A stretch of DNA of 64,000 nt from Solea solea (lineage: Eukaryota > Chordata > Actinopteri > Pleuronectiformes > Soleidae): NCBI RefSeq assembly GCF_958295425.1, contig NC_081138.1:24223886-24287885 (forward strand), in the 5' to 3' direction. The notes beneath the pieces are model-generated. The model was not told the origin of the DNA. It worked only from the letters and a program-made list of their open reading frames with translations, and made no database searches. The position numbers were made by a program, and so were the translations under genes. This document shows, piece by piece, positions 34,511-47,054 of the stretch (positions are counted from its first letter, which is position 1; each line of letters starts with the position of its first letter).

Positions 34511-36480
34511 CTATCCCACCACCACCACGTCTTCCTCTGGAAACTCGTAGAAGGGGACCTCCAAGTTGAGAGGGGCGGGACCCTTTCGTATACGGCCTGA
34601 AGCGTCATAGTGAGAACCGTGGCAGGGACAGTAGTAACCTCCGTATTCTCCGGCATTTGCGATGGGCACACAGCCCAGATGCGTGCACACACCAAGAACA
34701 ATGACCCAGCGCGGGTTGATGACCCGATCTTTGTCGTGCTCCGGGTCTCGCAGCTCAGAAAGATTCACTTCAGCTTCTGTGGCGATCTCCTTCTCTGTGC
34801 GGTGACGGACGAACAACGGCTTGCCTCTCCACTTAAAGGTCATGTTCTTGCCCTCTGGGATTTCGCCCAACTTGATTTCAATCTTGGACAGGGCCAGGAC
34901 ATCAGCTGAGGCACTCATGGTGGAAATAAACTGAGTCACCAGTGCCTTGGCACTGTAGACACCCACCACGACAGTGGCCCCGGTTGCCAGGTAGGAGAAA
35001 GCTCTCCTGGTTTCACTGCTTTCCTGTGATGACTTTTTGGGGTCGACCACATCCAGACGCCTGTAGTCTGAGAAATCTGGTATCTTTATATCTGTGTGGG
35101 CAAATCTGACTCCTGCACAGCCTGCAGATGGAAACAAGTGGGTGATCAGTTGGAGTGAACACTGTAAATGTGTCTAATTAAATTGGAGAAGCAATGTATC
35201 CCTAGGAATTTATAAAAATATCTGTTCATTGACTAATGACTTAAATGTATTCTTCATCTTGTATTTAATTTGTAAATGTTGTTAATGTAAATTCGGATAT
35301 GTAAACACCATTAATCTAACATGGAATAGATTGTTATGAGATCCAGTCAATTATGCAAAATTTCACATTTCAAAAGTGAGGCTTATTCCCCCTATTTTCC
35401 CCAATATTTGTCTGTAGTACATATTTATCCCCACTGCCCATGATATAAGGACGTGGGGCCCATGAACTACAGTCTCTGTGGCAGCCATTTTGGCCAGTGA
35501 TGCCCATAGCAAAGAACACACTGAATTTGACAAGGCTGCTGGTTTAGTTTTGTAAGTGTATGAGATTGTATGAGGTACTATTGTAGAGCTGCAACTAACG
35601 ATTATTATCACAATCCATTACTCAGGCGATTATTTTCTCGGTTAACCAAGAACGACTCAAACTGATTGAAGGATGATCAAAAACTTCACAATAAATGTAG
35701 TAATTGATTAGCAATTGATTACTCCAATAATCGTTGTAGCCTTATTGTCTGCAGTGATAGTACTGTGAATCTGTCAATTATTTTATCAAGTAATCAACCC
35801 GTTGTTTGAGTGAAAAATCATGTTTTCCTCATAGGATTAGATTTGTCCAGAAACCAAAAATATTCAGTTTACTGTAATAAAAGGGATAAATATTTGTACA
35901 AAAAGATTACAATTTGACTCGTTTTTTTTTTAATGAAAAACTGGTAAAAATGTGTAAAATAAAAGTTCTTATGTGCTCCATCTTTCTGTGAATTTTGACA
36001 CTTATAGCAGAAACCCGACTTCCGTTGCTATACAAGAGCGGAGCATTGGAAGCTAACATCAGGGGTGACACCGGGAGACCGGCTGTGTTTAGTCTACATA
36101 TTATTCACCACACCGCAACTCAGATTGCTTTAATACCGAGTTAATTCGGATACCTAGCCACCCAGGACAACAAAAGACCACATCAGATAGAATACACAAT
36201 TCACCCCTAAAGAGAAGAGAATTAACCTTCTACGCTAAAGCTAACGCTAGTGGCTGACTACACACTCACCGTTGACGCTAGCCGTCACCGCGGGCCCAGT
36301 CTTAGGGGTTTGACCGCTTAGTGACTCTCGGCACAGGAACGGTTTCTTCGGGTCCAACAAAATCTTCTCGCTCGTCACAACCACGCCCGGCACCAGAGGT
36401 TTGAGGGGGCCGGCCACTGTGAAAGCGGTAGCCTGCAAGTAAGGGGAAAAAGCCCCTGACCGGGCAGCTAGGGACATCAT
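34511..36480 (-). CDS. uqcrfs1: Cytochrome b-c1 complex Rieske iron-sulfur subunit, 2 exons
   Basis: Exons 36480-36270 and 35121-34511 join in phase to 273 residues (human 274). The N-terminus ([15 protein letters not shown]) is a mitochondrial presequence, which in this family is cleaved and kept as a separate complex III subunit. Then come [14 protein letters not shown], a hydrophobic anchor ([20 protein letters not shown], about residues 112-131), and the hinge [15 protein letters not shown]. The Rieske fold has both 2Fe-2S motifs, CTHLGC and CPCHGS, followed by [21 protein letters not shown]. It transfers electrons from ubiquinol to cytochrome c1 in the inner mitochondrial membrane. The two-exon structure matches human. 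The first Met aligns with the human start. A CRE lies about 75 bp upstream. An intact functional gene. Confidence 0.97.
35584..35744. mobile_element. hAT-like MITE in the uqcrfs1 intron
   Basis: Ends TAGAGCTGCAACTAACGATTATT and AATAATCGTTGTAGCCTTA are inverted repeats. The interior has the repeated CGATTA / TAATTGATTA motifs of a widespread fish MITE. A one-sided fragment of a related family is at 1598-1650. Confidence 0.7.
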
Positions 36481-36552
36481 ATCTACTGCTAGCTGTTGAC
36501 GCTGCTGCTACGACCTTGTGTGCCCGGACGGATATGACGCAAGAGAGCGTAA

Positions 36553-36560
36553 TGACGTCA
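36553..36560. promoter_or_regulatory. Palindromic CRE upstream of uqcrfs1
   Basis: TGACGTCA, the full CREB/ATF site, lies 73 bp upstream of the uqcrfs1 start codon in a short GC-richer stretch. CREB drives many nuclear respiratory genes; use here is inferred. Confidence 0.45.
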
Positions 36561-37347
36561 GAGTCACGTAACTTCTACTTCTGTTGGGATTACATTACCG
36601 CCACCTTTTGGGCAGAGGACAAACAAGGACATTTGGCAGGACTAGTAATACAACTACTACGACTACTAGTAATAGACTATGGATATTGTAGATATGACAC
36701 TTAATTGAAAAGCTCTTGATTAAAACTGTATCTCTAGTTCTTCATTAGCAAGGTCTGTCCTGTCTGTCAAGCCTCAAAACATTCCAGTTTAAAAAAAAAC
36801 AATCCCTGATCAGAACACTTGATTTTCATATTGTTGCATTCAAGTGCCATATGCGTCAACCCTATTGGACCCTACATAATTACAGTAACACTGAAACAGA
36901 TTTACAAGAATAAATCATTCATATTCTCTTATAGACTGTGGTTCTGCTCCAATATGTCATTGTGTTTTTTGGTCCATTAGTGAAAACACAAGCCAGATGA
37001 GTGTTGAGGTAAAACAATTTAATATAAAATACTGTAAAGGTCATAATACTACAACCTAGACTATTGGAGAGGAAGAGAATCTCAAAAAATAATTCACATC
37101 TGCTGGATGTGATCTACTGATTCCACTGAGACGCACCACAGAGGCAGATACACCAAGTCAATAGACAATAGCTGTAATTATTACTGTACAATTACATGGT
37201 GTGCAATATAGACGTCCACTGTGCTTCTGACTATAATCACGCTTCATTCACTTTACATTTATGTTTAATTTATGTCACAGGTTTAAGTATTTTTATTGTA
37301 TATAATTCTTTCTATTTTTCTTTATACTCTTAATACAATTTGTTTTT

Positions 37348-37349
<2 letters not shown>

Positions 37350-37380
<31 letters not shown>
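37350..37380. repeat. (TA)n microsatellite
   Basis: About 15 uninterrupted TA units downstream of the kif7 stop. Confidence 0.95.
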
Positions 37381-37382
<2 letters not shown>

Positions 37383-37686
37383 TAGTGAATCTCTGTTATT
37401 TTCTGTGCTTGGTTGGAGTGTGACTAAACCAATTCCACCCCTCCATGGACAAATAAACTATTTCTAATGGTTGCAAAGACCATGAACCTGCTAATAACTG
37501 CAAGAAATGGAAACATACATCTTTATCTTAGTGACAGTGTTTCATGTAAATATCAAATTGTGTCCATTTTATTATAAAACTTAATATACAGGTATAAAAA
37601 TGAAATACAAAGATGGAAAAAAAATTGCTGAAACCACAGGACAACGTGAAGAGGAGAAGAGTTTTAAATGAACAATATAGTGATTT

Positions 37687-40600
37687 TCAGACTGGGTTCT
37701 TCCGTACGTCGATTATTGCATTGTTTGAAGTCAGTGGTCCACTGTTGAGACTGGGACGGCGTGATTCTCGGCGAGGTTTAACCACAGGCAGGGAAGTCTG
37801 TCCACTCCAGGACCCCATACCTGCCTGCACTACACGGTTAATGGGAACATCTCCAGCTGCTCGAAGCCACAGCTCCTCCATGACGGCAGGTTCCTCTATG
37901 GGGAGAGACGAGCGCCTCCATGTGGACGGGAGCGGTGTGTTAACACGCTCACGCATTTCCTCCCTGGATCTAGAAGGCTTGTCGGGCTGCCCCACGACTC
38001 TGCCCGCCACGCTGTCATCTGGGCAGCGAGTCAGCTTCTCCGTGCTTCCGATGCCTGTGAATTTACCAGTAGATAAAAGTCAACGTGTGAAGAGGACAGT
38101 TGGGAGTTGCTGTACATTTTGAAACCGTCTTTTCTGAGCTTAATCCAAATTGCATCACAGTCTGTCTACGACCACAACAGGTTTCACACACACGTGAGAA
38201 TAATTTGCATGAAAAAAATGCATCCGGTGTGCAAAGGCCTTAATTGATCAGAAGTAAAGGAATTATGACTTACAGAGAAATTGACAAAGCTTTTTTACCC
38301 TTCTAACATATATTTCTGAGTTCTTTATTTGTCTGAAAACTGAAAATATTTTATTTCTTGCAAGAAAATGACAGAATGAATTAATAGTGACAATGAAAAT
38401 ACTCACAGAAAAATACAATAAAAATCCTCAGTGATAAAAATCAACACAATGAACCGAGACACAAATGAGGAACTTTGTCACATGGATTTAGACTGCTGGC
38501 AGTGAACATAGTGATTTAACAACCCATTTACCTTTAGCATGCTCCTTTGGCTGGCTCACTGAACCACTGAGTTCCCTCACTCTGTTGCTTAGCTCCACAT
38601 TAGCAGCCTTGTAGTGGTTAAGCTCTTTACTGAGGTTGTGGATCCATCCCTCATACTGTCGCTGCCTTCCTGCCAAACCCTCGTCTATTTGCTCTGTTAG
38701 GGTGAGAGGATACACTCATGAGGTTAAACCACAAACACTACTGCTACTAATCAGTTCCAATGACTGACTCTGTAGATGTAAGGATTACTATGTGTGACAG
38801 GCACCTCGACACTGCTGCAGTAAGAGCTGGACGCTCCTCTCGTGTTCCTTCTGCTGCTGCGTGAGTCGCCGATCTGTGTCGAGCTGCGTGCGATCGAGGG
38901 CGTTCTCCAACCACTGCACCAATCTCTGCTGCTCGTCCAGTTGCATTTCCAGCTCTGCCAGGGCGAGCTGCAGCTTACGCTCCTCCTCACGCAGAGACAC
39001 CACCTAAACAAAACATCCACTGGCCAGTTTACACTTGAGCTTTCCGATTAATACTAGCACTACTTTAAGTGTACTTTAAGCAGTAGCAGGATACACTTGT
39101 AACCGATAGAGCCCACTCCTTACTGTTGGCCTTCTCATCACCAAACATTAATAAACATTGTCTCGAGTTGAATCTCAAGTGAATACAGACCTTGTCAAAG
39201 TACTTGCACAGCAGGGCTCTGGTCTCAGACGCAGACAGGTAACTGAGTTTGGCCATGAGGTTCATTTCCCACTGGGAGAGCATACTGGCAGAAGCCCTCA
39301 GCTGTCTCTGTCGCTGCGTGATGGCCTCGTTCTTGTACTCGATCGCTGCATCCAGAGCCTCGATCGCCTCGTCCAGCTGGAACAGGGTTCGCTCCTCCTG
39401 ATGACATCAGGGGAAACAGGATTGCTTTAATGACAAAACTGAACAGAGACACTTAGACACAGAGGATGTTTCACGTTGTTCACCGCCACAGTGTCCTGAC
39501 TAACGTGAATTAAACAGAGACGATGTTAATGTGATCAGAAACACCTGTGATTTTCCTGCTTAAACATGTTAAAATGGCAGCTGTGCAAAGAGCCTTCTGG
39601 AGTTTTAACAACAGTGGAGTTTAATGCAGCTGTGATTCAAAATCAAACTATGCTCTGTAACATGTGGCACTATGAATGTAATATTCTACAGTAATAAGAA
39701 CTCATGTAAACATCATATCATCATCAACCAATATGAATATGGTAAATAGTCAGAATGTTAGTGTACATGTAAACATAATTACCATCCGAATCCCAGCTAT
39801 TGCCACGCAAATACTCAATATTTGTGTGTTTGCAGCCAAGTCATATTTTGCTTTTATTCGTCACATTAACATGTTGGTTCACCAGTGTAATAACTTACCT
39901 CAGGTGAGAGCAGGTTTCCCTGCCGCAGCTTGTCGTCCAGCTCAACTCGCTGCTTAAGCAGTGAATCTTTCTCTTGGCGCAGGTTGGAGATCTCTTGGCG
40001 GATCTGTTGGGAGTCTTGAGCACTGCCGCTGCGAAGGAGGCCGTTCCTCTCACTCAACTCTTGCTCTAGTGACTCAATCCGCCCGGTTAGTGTCAGCATG
40101 TCCTTGCTTAGGGCCTGATGGGAAGATACAAACAAAACATTCAGCATCTAAAACAGTTACCCAGTGTCGGTGAACTGACGGGGTTTGTTCATACCTGACT
40201 GGAGCGGAGCCGCTTGGTTTCCAGTCCACTGCGTTCCTGCAGCAGCGCTTCTTTCTTTGCCAGGATCTGCTCTCGCTTCGTCAACTCTCCCTCCAGGCCT
40301 TCTAGACCTCGCCTCTGCTCCAGCACACGCTCCATTTCCTCATCCAGCCAGCGTTTCTGTTCTTCAATTTTCTGCTCATTGGTTGTAAAGCACAGAGAAG
40401 AAACAAAAACACACACATGAAGAGAGAGAGAATGATTAGTAGATATGATGAAGAAATACTATACCAAGTATTTGAAATACTAAAGTAGTTAAAATACATG
40501 CAATGAATGTATCACCTCCTATCAAGTATTTACTTATGACAAAGCTAAAAAAAACTGTCACTTTATGTAATGATAATAACCTGGGATGAACAATTAGACT

Positions 40601-43600
40601 GTTCTGAAATGGAAATCAATATTTAAAGAAATCACAAATGGTTAATGTTTCGATGGTATCTGATGTTAATGCTCCACCAGAGTAAATTAAATCTACTACT
40701 CTAAGAATATTGAACTGCAGCATAAATATACTGCAAAAGCACCATACAATATATGTGTAGGTACAGCTATAAATCATTGAATCCCTTCACACAGCTGACA
40801 TGAAGAGGGATTAGTAACGTGTGGTGGGACTAATGTAAAATTAGCAGTTCATGGGAAACGCAGCAGGTTGTTACATAAATGATTTACGGCATCATTTGTC
40901 GCACCTGTTGCTCTTCCAGTGAGATGACGGAGCCGTTACTGCCGCTGCGTCTCTGCCTCTGAAACGCAGCGATCTCCTCTGTTTTTATCCTCAGGATCTT
41001 CTGCTGCTGCTCAGTCTTTATCTCCAGCTCCTGTGGTGGCAGTGAGGGAGGAGATAAAGACAAAAGAGATTACAGGACAAGCTCAAAGGAAAATTACCTC
41101 GATAAAAAGCAAAGTAACAAGTTTGGCACCTAAGTGCTGCAGTGTTTTCCTTAATATAAATGTCATACATTGGCATTTTTTATGATGATACATCTCCCTA
41201 ACCATGTTCTCGTCCAGATTAATTTCTTCTTCTTTAGTTTTTAATCACTGCAAAGCTTTATTAAAGGTCAGACTCCTACTACCTCCTATAGTATGTGATG
41301 TTAAATAATCACTGAAACACTGTGTATACTGGTGTCATAGTGACAGTGTACAGTATGTATGAGGTGGTACCTTGACTTGGTGAGTTCTTCGCTGCATCTC
41401 GGTCTCCAGCCGTCGTTTCTGCTGACTTTCCTGACGAAGCCGCTTCTGCAGCTGCTCCTGCTGCTGCCTCATAGACTGGACGCTGCGCTCCAGCTCCAAC
41501 ACGCGGCGCTCGTTCTGTGCAGGCAGGTTAGCGAGACGAGCGGTGTCTCTCTGACGCTGGCTCAGAACCTTGAAACGCGACCACAAAAATGTTGCCTTCT
41601 GCACGTTCAAGTAAGTAAGAATAACCCTAGTGTTATTATGCAAGCATACAGAAGTGTGACAGTCAAACCTGAACTTTGCTCTGAGCAGCAGCTATCTTCT
41701 GTCGACATTCCTGAGCTCTCGTCTTGTCGGACGCGCTGATTTCTCTCTCTTGCCTCTCCAGATCCTGAAGCTGCCTTTGGGCCTCTTGCAGCTCCTGTCG
41801 AGCCTGTACTGCTTCACTTTCCAGTGCTGTGATCTTCTGGCTGTACTGCCTGTTCAGGGCCTGAGCATCCTTACCTTAAAAAAAAGAAGTACAAAGTACA
41901 AAAGTTTTACAAAAACATAGATAATAACATTCATTTAAAAAAGGTAAAGGAAGGCTAATGTCAAGGAATACCTGTTTTGACCAGCTCCTTGATGAGTTCT
42001 TCCTTCATGCGAATGGTGAGCGAAAGCTCCCTGATCTTCTGCTGTGCCTGAAGTAGACCCCACTCCGAAACACCTTCAAAACTTTTCAAACTTTCCCGTA
42101 TTGTGGTCTCAGTGGAACTGGAATTGGCTACACAAGGATTTAAGAAGAATACACAGATAAAATGTCCAGTCCAGCATTTTAATGTGTTTGTTTTTATGAC
42201 ATTTTATTATCTATAAAGTGTCTTTGAGTACCCTTTAAAAGCACTATATAAATAAAATGTATTATTCTTAATGGCACACATGGGGAGCGGGTAGTTTACT
42301 GAGGACAGCGATGGGGAGTTGTAAAAACATTTTGCGACTGCGTGAGTAAACAAAGTTATTTAATGCAGACCCCTGAAACAATTGTAAACTTACATGCTTT
42401 TCTGGATAAACATGTGTGCTGCTCAAATCCAAGCTGCTGAAATGCTGTTGGCCCTTTACCACCAGCTGTTAATCCTCCTGGAAGCATGTCTCTTTTGGTC
42501 CACGTCGAATTCACCAGCCTGACAAAACCATGGGCATGATTTTATATATTAGTTTATTTATAGTTTATTTTAGACTTAGAGCCTAAAGTTCACACTCCAC
42601 AACTTTCTGAGTTGTACGATCACTGTATAGTTAACACTGTCCCTACTCTTATCTTGTAATTATGAATTCAACACCAGTTCACACAACATGACATGTTTTT
42701 TTCTCATCACTAGTGGTGTATTCATGCTCAGGATTAACTCTGACTGCTCTCAGGTTTGCTGGAGTTGTTGCCTCTCCAGAATGCTGAAAGTCTCTTGGTG
42801 CAAATGGTGACTGCCAATCAAACACCAATGGGTTTGCTGGGATTTGTCAGTGAGTTCCATCACTTGCTGGCTACTAGAACTAGGTTTAAGCTGTAACCTA
42901 TGATTTATGTTAACACAACATACCTGTGTCTCTCATGGCTCAGATTTGAATGACTGCTCTCTTCATCAGTGTCGGGCATTTCTGCTCCTCGTTGGAACTC
43001 GTGCTCATCATAGAGATTACCATCCTGATCACCACCAGGCCCATAACCAAGGTGACCCAGTGGACTGAGCTGTGGACCCATACATAAACCCTCCGATCAA
43101 CAAACAGAAAACCTATGACACCTTCTTTAATGCATGTAAAGATAATACGAACCGATACAATTGCCCTTCGTATGCAGATTTTATACGAGACAAGCTTCAG
43201 AGAATGATCAAGCATAACTATTTATTTCTATGTTCATTAAAAAAAATGACAGACTGAACATTTTTTTTTACCTGTCTGTATGTGTCCCCATTCTGAGTCT
43301 TTTGCATGGGCGCAGTGTGCGGCCGTGATCTCAAGTTAAGGCCCAGGCTCATTAGCCCTTGAGAAGAAAGCTGACTCTGCAGGTCTGCTATCAGGTCCTG
43401 TTGCTCCTGCAGCTTATCGCTCTGAGACAGGAGACATCGAGAAACAAATTAAAAAGGGTAAAATAAAAGAAAGTTAAAGCCTGCAGTGTGGTGAATGCCC
43501 TTAATATGGCATCTTGTGACCTGCTATGATCACTACATGGAGAGAAATAAATAAACTAGCTTTTTCAAGAATCATTTAGATTCAAAAATGTTGCCAGCAA

Positions 43601-46600
43601 GAACATGCTGCTATTTCAGAAGCAGTGTGGTTCTGGAAGGGATCATTCGGAATAGCATTATGATGTGTCACATGTAATTTCTTCACTTTTAGTATAATTA
43701 CGTACACCATCTGGTATGTTTTTGCTCCAAAGTACACAATTAAGGGATTATGGGGATTTTAATTTTAAAAGTAGGTTGTTTTTATTGTCTGGACCCATGG
43801 TTCTCAAACTGTTGTACAAGCTTCCTCTGGTGGTACTTGGAGAACAATCAGAAACACTGTTCTTCCATATATACCAGGGTATGTGATCAGAGTGGAGCTG
43901 AGGAATGTGTGTAGAAATTTAAATAAAAAGCAGTCTCTGAGTATCTCTCATTGCATCTTTATCTAATTTCACTATACCAGTGTATGAAGTGTATGTGAGG
44001 AAGATGATGATGATGATGAGAGACCAAATTGTCTTACTGGGAATAAATCTACTTCTTGTGAAAAGTCCATAGCTGACTTTGCGCGACCTATTTACACCAC
44101 TGTATTTTAACTTTGATGTTACTTCCTGTGCCCTATATTTTCTCAGGTGATACTTGGTATAGAAATGTTGAGAACCACTGGTCTAGCCCATTGCTCCTTT
44201 GAATGTTCCAGATCAAAAAACAATGATAGAATGAAAACGTGTTTTACCTGCTGTTTGTATTGTTCCATAGCATCCTCCAGAGCAGCTAAAAAGTCTGTGT
44301 TCTCTTTCTCCAATCGCTGAATTCTTTCCTCGTGCTCGCCATTGTGCTCATGGCTCCACCTCTCCTCTGCAGCCTCCGGATCCTTGTATTAAACCACATG
44401 TATAGATATAGAGACTGAATACCAAAATACATGAAAAATGGCTTCAATATAGAGTGAGTGAAAGAAACATACCTGGTTTCTTACAGTAGGCCTTCCCCTC
44501 CTCAGGGCAACAGTGTCCTCAGTGGAGCTGTTCTCAATGCCACTGTCTGGGCCCGAGGCAGTGGTCAGTCTGCTTGGTTCCTCTTCCACTGAGCACAGCC
44601 ACTCCTTCACTCTTAAATTCTGTTCTGCTGTCAGGGAACCTTCTCTCTGCAGCTCCAGCAGCAACCTGTGATACATTAGATGATTCATTTAACATTCAAG
44701 CTTCTTGGAGATGACTGAGGAGGGATGTCCAATTTGTGCTCCACAGGCCTAAGAGATGCAGTCACTTCTATTGTTGTCTAAAAACTATTTGTGTCTAAAA
44801 ACAATGTCACTGACAGGATCAACAGAAAAAGAGTTGATAGTAGATAGAAGTGCCAGGACTCCCCTTATCCATATGCGGCATGTTTGTCATGTTACTAAAT
44901 CATCATTATTATTTTATGCTTATCCAGGTCCCGATGGAAGAGACTAAATCATAAAACTTCGGTTTTATTCCTTATTAAAATAGCTACAAACAAGTGATTT
45001 AAATGGTTTGAACTTCAGGCACACAGTCCATTTTTTTTGGTGTCATGTTATTATGCTGTCCTCCAGGACACAAATGTGGCAGGTAGTCAGTGAACTTGCT
45101 AAATCTAGCAGGGTAAGCCAAAATGTTTAAACGTTTGTCTGTCGTGATGACTGCAGAGTAAAAAACGCAGCACATTAAACGTAAATAAGCTGATACCAAC
45201 AGTTTAATAATCACTTAAGGATGTTTGGAATTCATATAATCCTAGCCAAATTCTGTAGCACTTTTTGCTGGTATTTTCTGATTCCTAATCATTCCAAAGC
45301 AAAGTTAGAATAAAGTCTAACTTTAAGTCTAAGGTCTGGTTGATGCAGAATAAATATAACTTGAGGAATGAATGTACTTTTACCTGTAAGCAATGTCTGT
45401 GCAAGTCCTATAGTGGGCACTTTGGGCCTGCAGTCTGCTGATCTCTCCCTCTCCAAGTCGAGGTCTCCTGTTTGGATCCGCATGGGAGATGATGCGGGTT
45501 TCTGAACGTTGGCGGTTTTCAAGCGCTCTGCGAAGGGCCTTGATTTGTTGCTCCAAGCCTTCCACTCGATCCGGCTCGCGCCTGTAGTTGACTGTAGCCC
45601 GGTTCTGGATGTTTCTGGCCCTTGTGGCATAGTTCAGTGTGTTTAGACTCTCATCAAAGTCTGAGGATGATGGGCTGACGCAGGCAATCATCAGTGTTTT
45701 TGAATTTCCTCCCAATGAGTCTTTTAGGATCCTAGATAAACAGACATCATATAAATCAAATAACACAGACATAACAATTTCTATCATCTAACTTAAGTCT
45801 CATTTAATGTACCTTGTAATTTTTGAATCCCTGTATGGTATATGAGAGCCTTTCCTCTTAGGATCCCCAAGTGCCCCAATAACATTTCCGAGGGCCAGAA
45901 GGCCGCTGTTAATCTGGATGCTCTCCTTCAGTCTCTCTCCAGTGTTTCCTGTCTTTAAGATTCGCTCTGACCCTGCCAAGTCAACAAAGTGGAACTTGGA
46001 AGACAACATTTGTGGTCCAGAAGCCGTTGCAGTCCCGTAAATCCGTGGAATCCCCCGGCGCTGGTCCATATACATGGTAAAAATAGTGTGTGATCGGCTG
46101 GAGTTTGGATTCATCTGGGTGGCACCAGTGTGCCTGGCTGTGTTTCCCGACTCTAGTAAACTCAACACCTCATCGAGGCCTTCCACTTCACACTCTTTGA
46201 CACCAGACAAAACTGAAGTAACAAAAACAGAAAAACACAAACCATTAACAAGTACGTAATATGCTAAAAAGAAGAAATGTAACAGCAAAAGTAAAAGACT
46301 GGCATGACATACCAATGTTGCCTTTGTCCTCCCGGATGTGGATGTCCTTGCTGGCTGTCTCCACCTCCAGTAAGTCCTTGAACTCCTCTTTGTAGACCTC
46401 CAGGTAGGAGACTCGGACAGAAAAGTCTGTGAGGTCATTTTCATCTAGCAGCTTGAAGATATCAGCAACAGCCCTGGGGATGATACCCTGCACCTCATCT
46501 CTAAAGGAACCTTCAAACACAAGTGAAACACATAATGTAAATGCATGCAACTGGTTTCACTTGCTCAGAGCACAGCTTTGTTTGACCAATGTCTTCTCTC

Positions 46601-47054
46601 TGTTTTGTCTTGTACTGCATGACATGTACTCATGAAGTGGGCATATGACTCACCTGCCCACACTACTTTAAAACAGACAATAAAGGCAACACACACACTC
46701 ACACAAAAAGGAAAATTACTTACAAATATTAGCTTCTCCAATGGTGTATGTCTTGCCTGAGCCTGTCTGCCCATAGGCAAATACTGTGGCATTGAATCCT
46801 TGGAAAAAGGCATCAATGAGTGGCTGGACAGACACCGAATAAACATCCTCCTGACAGCAGGATTCTTCAAAGAGGAAGTCACAGAGAAAGTGCCTGTCAT
46901 GGCCCAGGGTAACGCGACACAGCTCGGGGTCCACAGTGATACAGCTCTCATGGCAGTGTAGAAGCTCCTTAGGCAGCAGGGGGCGCACTCGAACAGCTAC
47001 CTCTACTGCAGAATAATCCCCTCTGCCCTGGCCAACAGGCACTTTGGGAGACAT
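37687..47054 (-). CDS. kif7: Kinesin-4 family protein KIF7 (Costal-2 homologue), 19 coding exons
   Basis: Exons in order: 47054-46724, 46510-46313, 46212-45813, 45731-45384, 44665-44473, 44382-44248, 43421-43272, 43069-42924, 42518-42394, 42127-41972, 41874-41669, 41568-41371, 41030-40905, 40371-40195, 40114-39899, 39397-39191, 39003-38805, 38693-38532 and 38054-37687. They sum to 4041 nt, 1346 residues (human 1343). The motor head is at about 14-350, with P-loop GQTGSGKT (95-102), switch I NPNSSRSH and switch II DLAGSER. Long coiled coils follow ([40 protein letters not shown]), then a Ser/Pro/Arg-rich tail ([12 protein letters not shown]). KIF7 sits at the primary-cilium tip and organises Gli/Sufu in Hedgehog signalling; it is a poorly motile kinesin. 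Its paralogue KIF27 shares the coiled-coil blocks, but the N-terminal [12 protein letters not shown] and total length favour KIF7. The start ATG aligns with the family. Confidence 0.92.
42205..42270 (+). repeat. Dispersed repeat 3' tail in a kif7 intron
   Basis: TCTATAAAGTGTCTTTGAGT followed by AAAAGCACTATATAAATAAAATGTATTATT is a recurrent fish retroelement tail. Confidence 0.55.
43796..44181. mobile_element. hAT-like element, TGGTTCTCAAACTG termini
   Basis: Starts CATGGTTCTCAAACTG and ends GTTGAGAACCACTGG. The inner GTGGTACTTGG and TGATACTTGGTAT segments match a second, deleted copy at 61240-61319. Flanks GTCTGGAC and GTCTAGCC agree at 6 of 8 positions. In kif7 between the exons at 43421 and 44248. 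Confidence 0.65.

Larger units (their letters stand above)
36481..37686. other. uqcrfs1 promoter and kif7 3' UTR
   Basis: 36481-36600 is the uqcrfs1 upstream region. From about 36700 the sequence is AT-rich with a (TA)n microsatellite at 37350-37380. The kif7 3' UTR occupies the right end (antisense AATAAA near 37567). No other gene seen. Confidence 0.5.

Noticed and set aside
37613..38122. 169-codon plus-strand open frame
   Set aside because: Antisense to the last kif7 exon.
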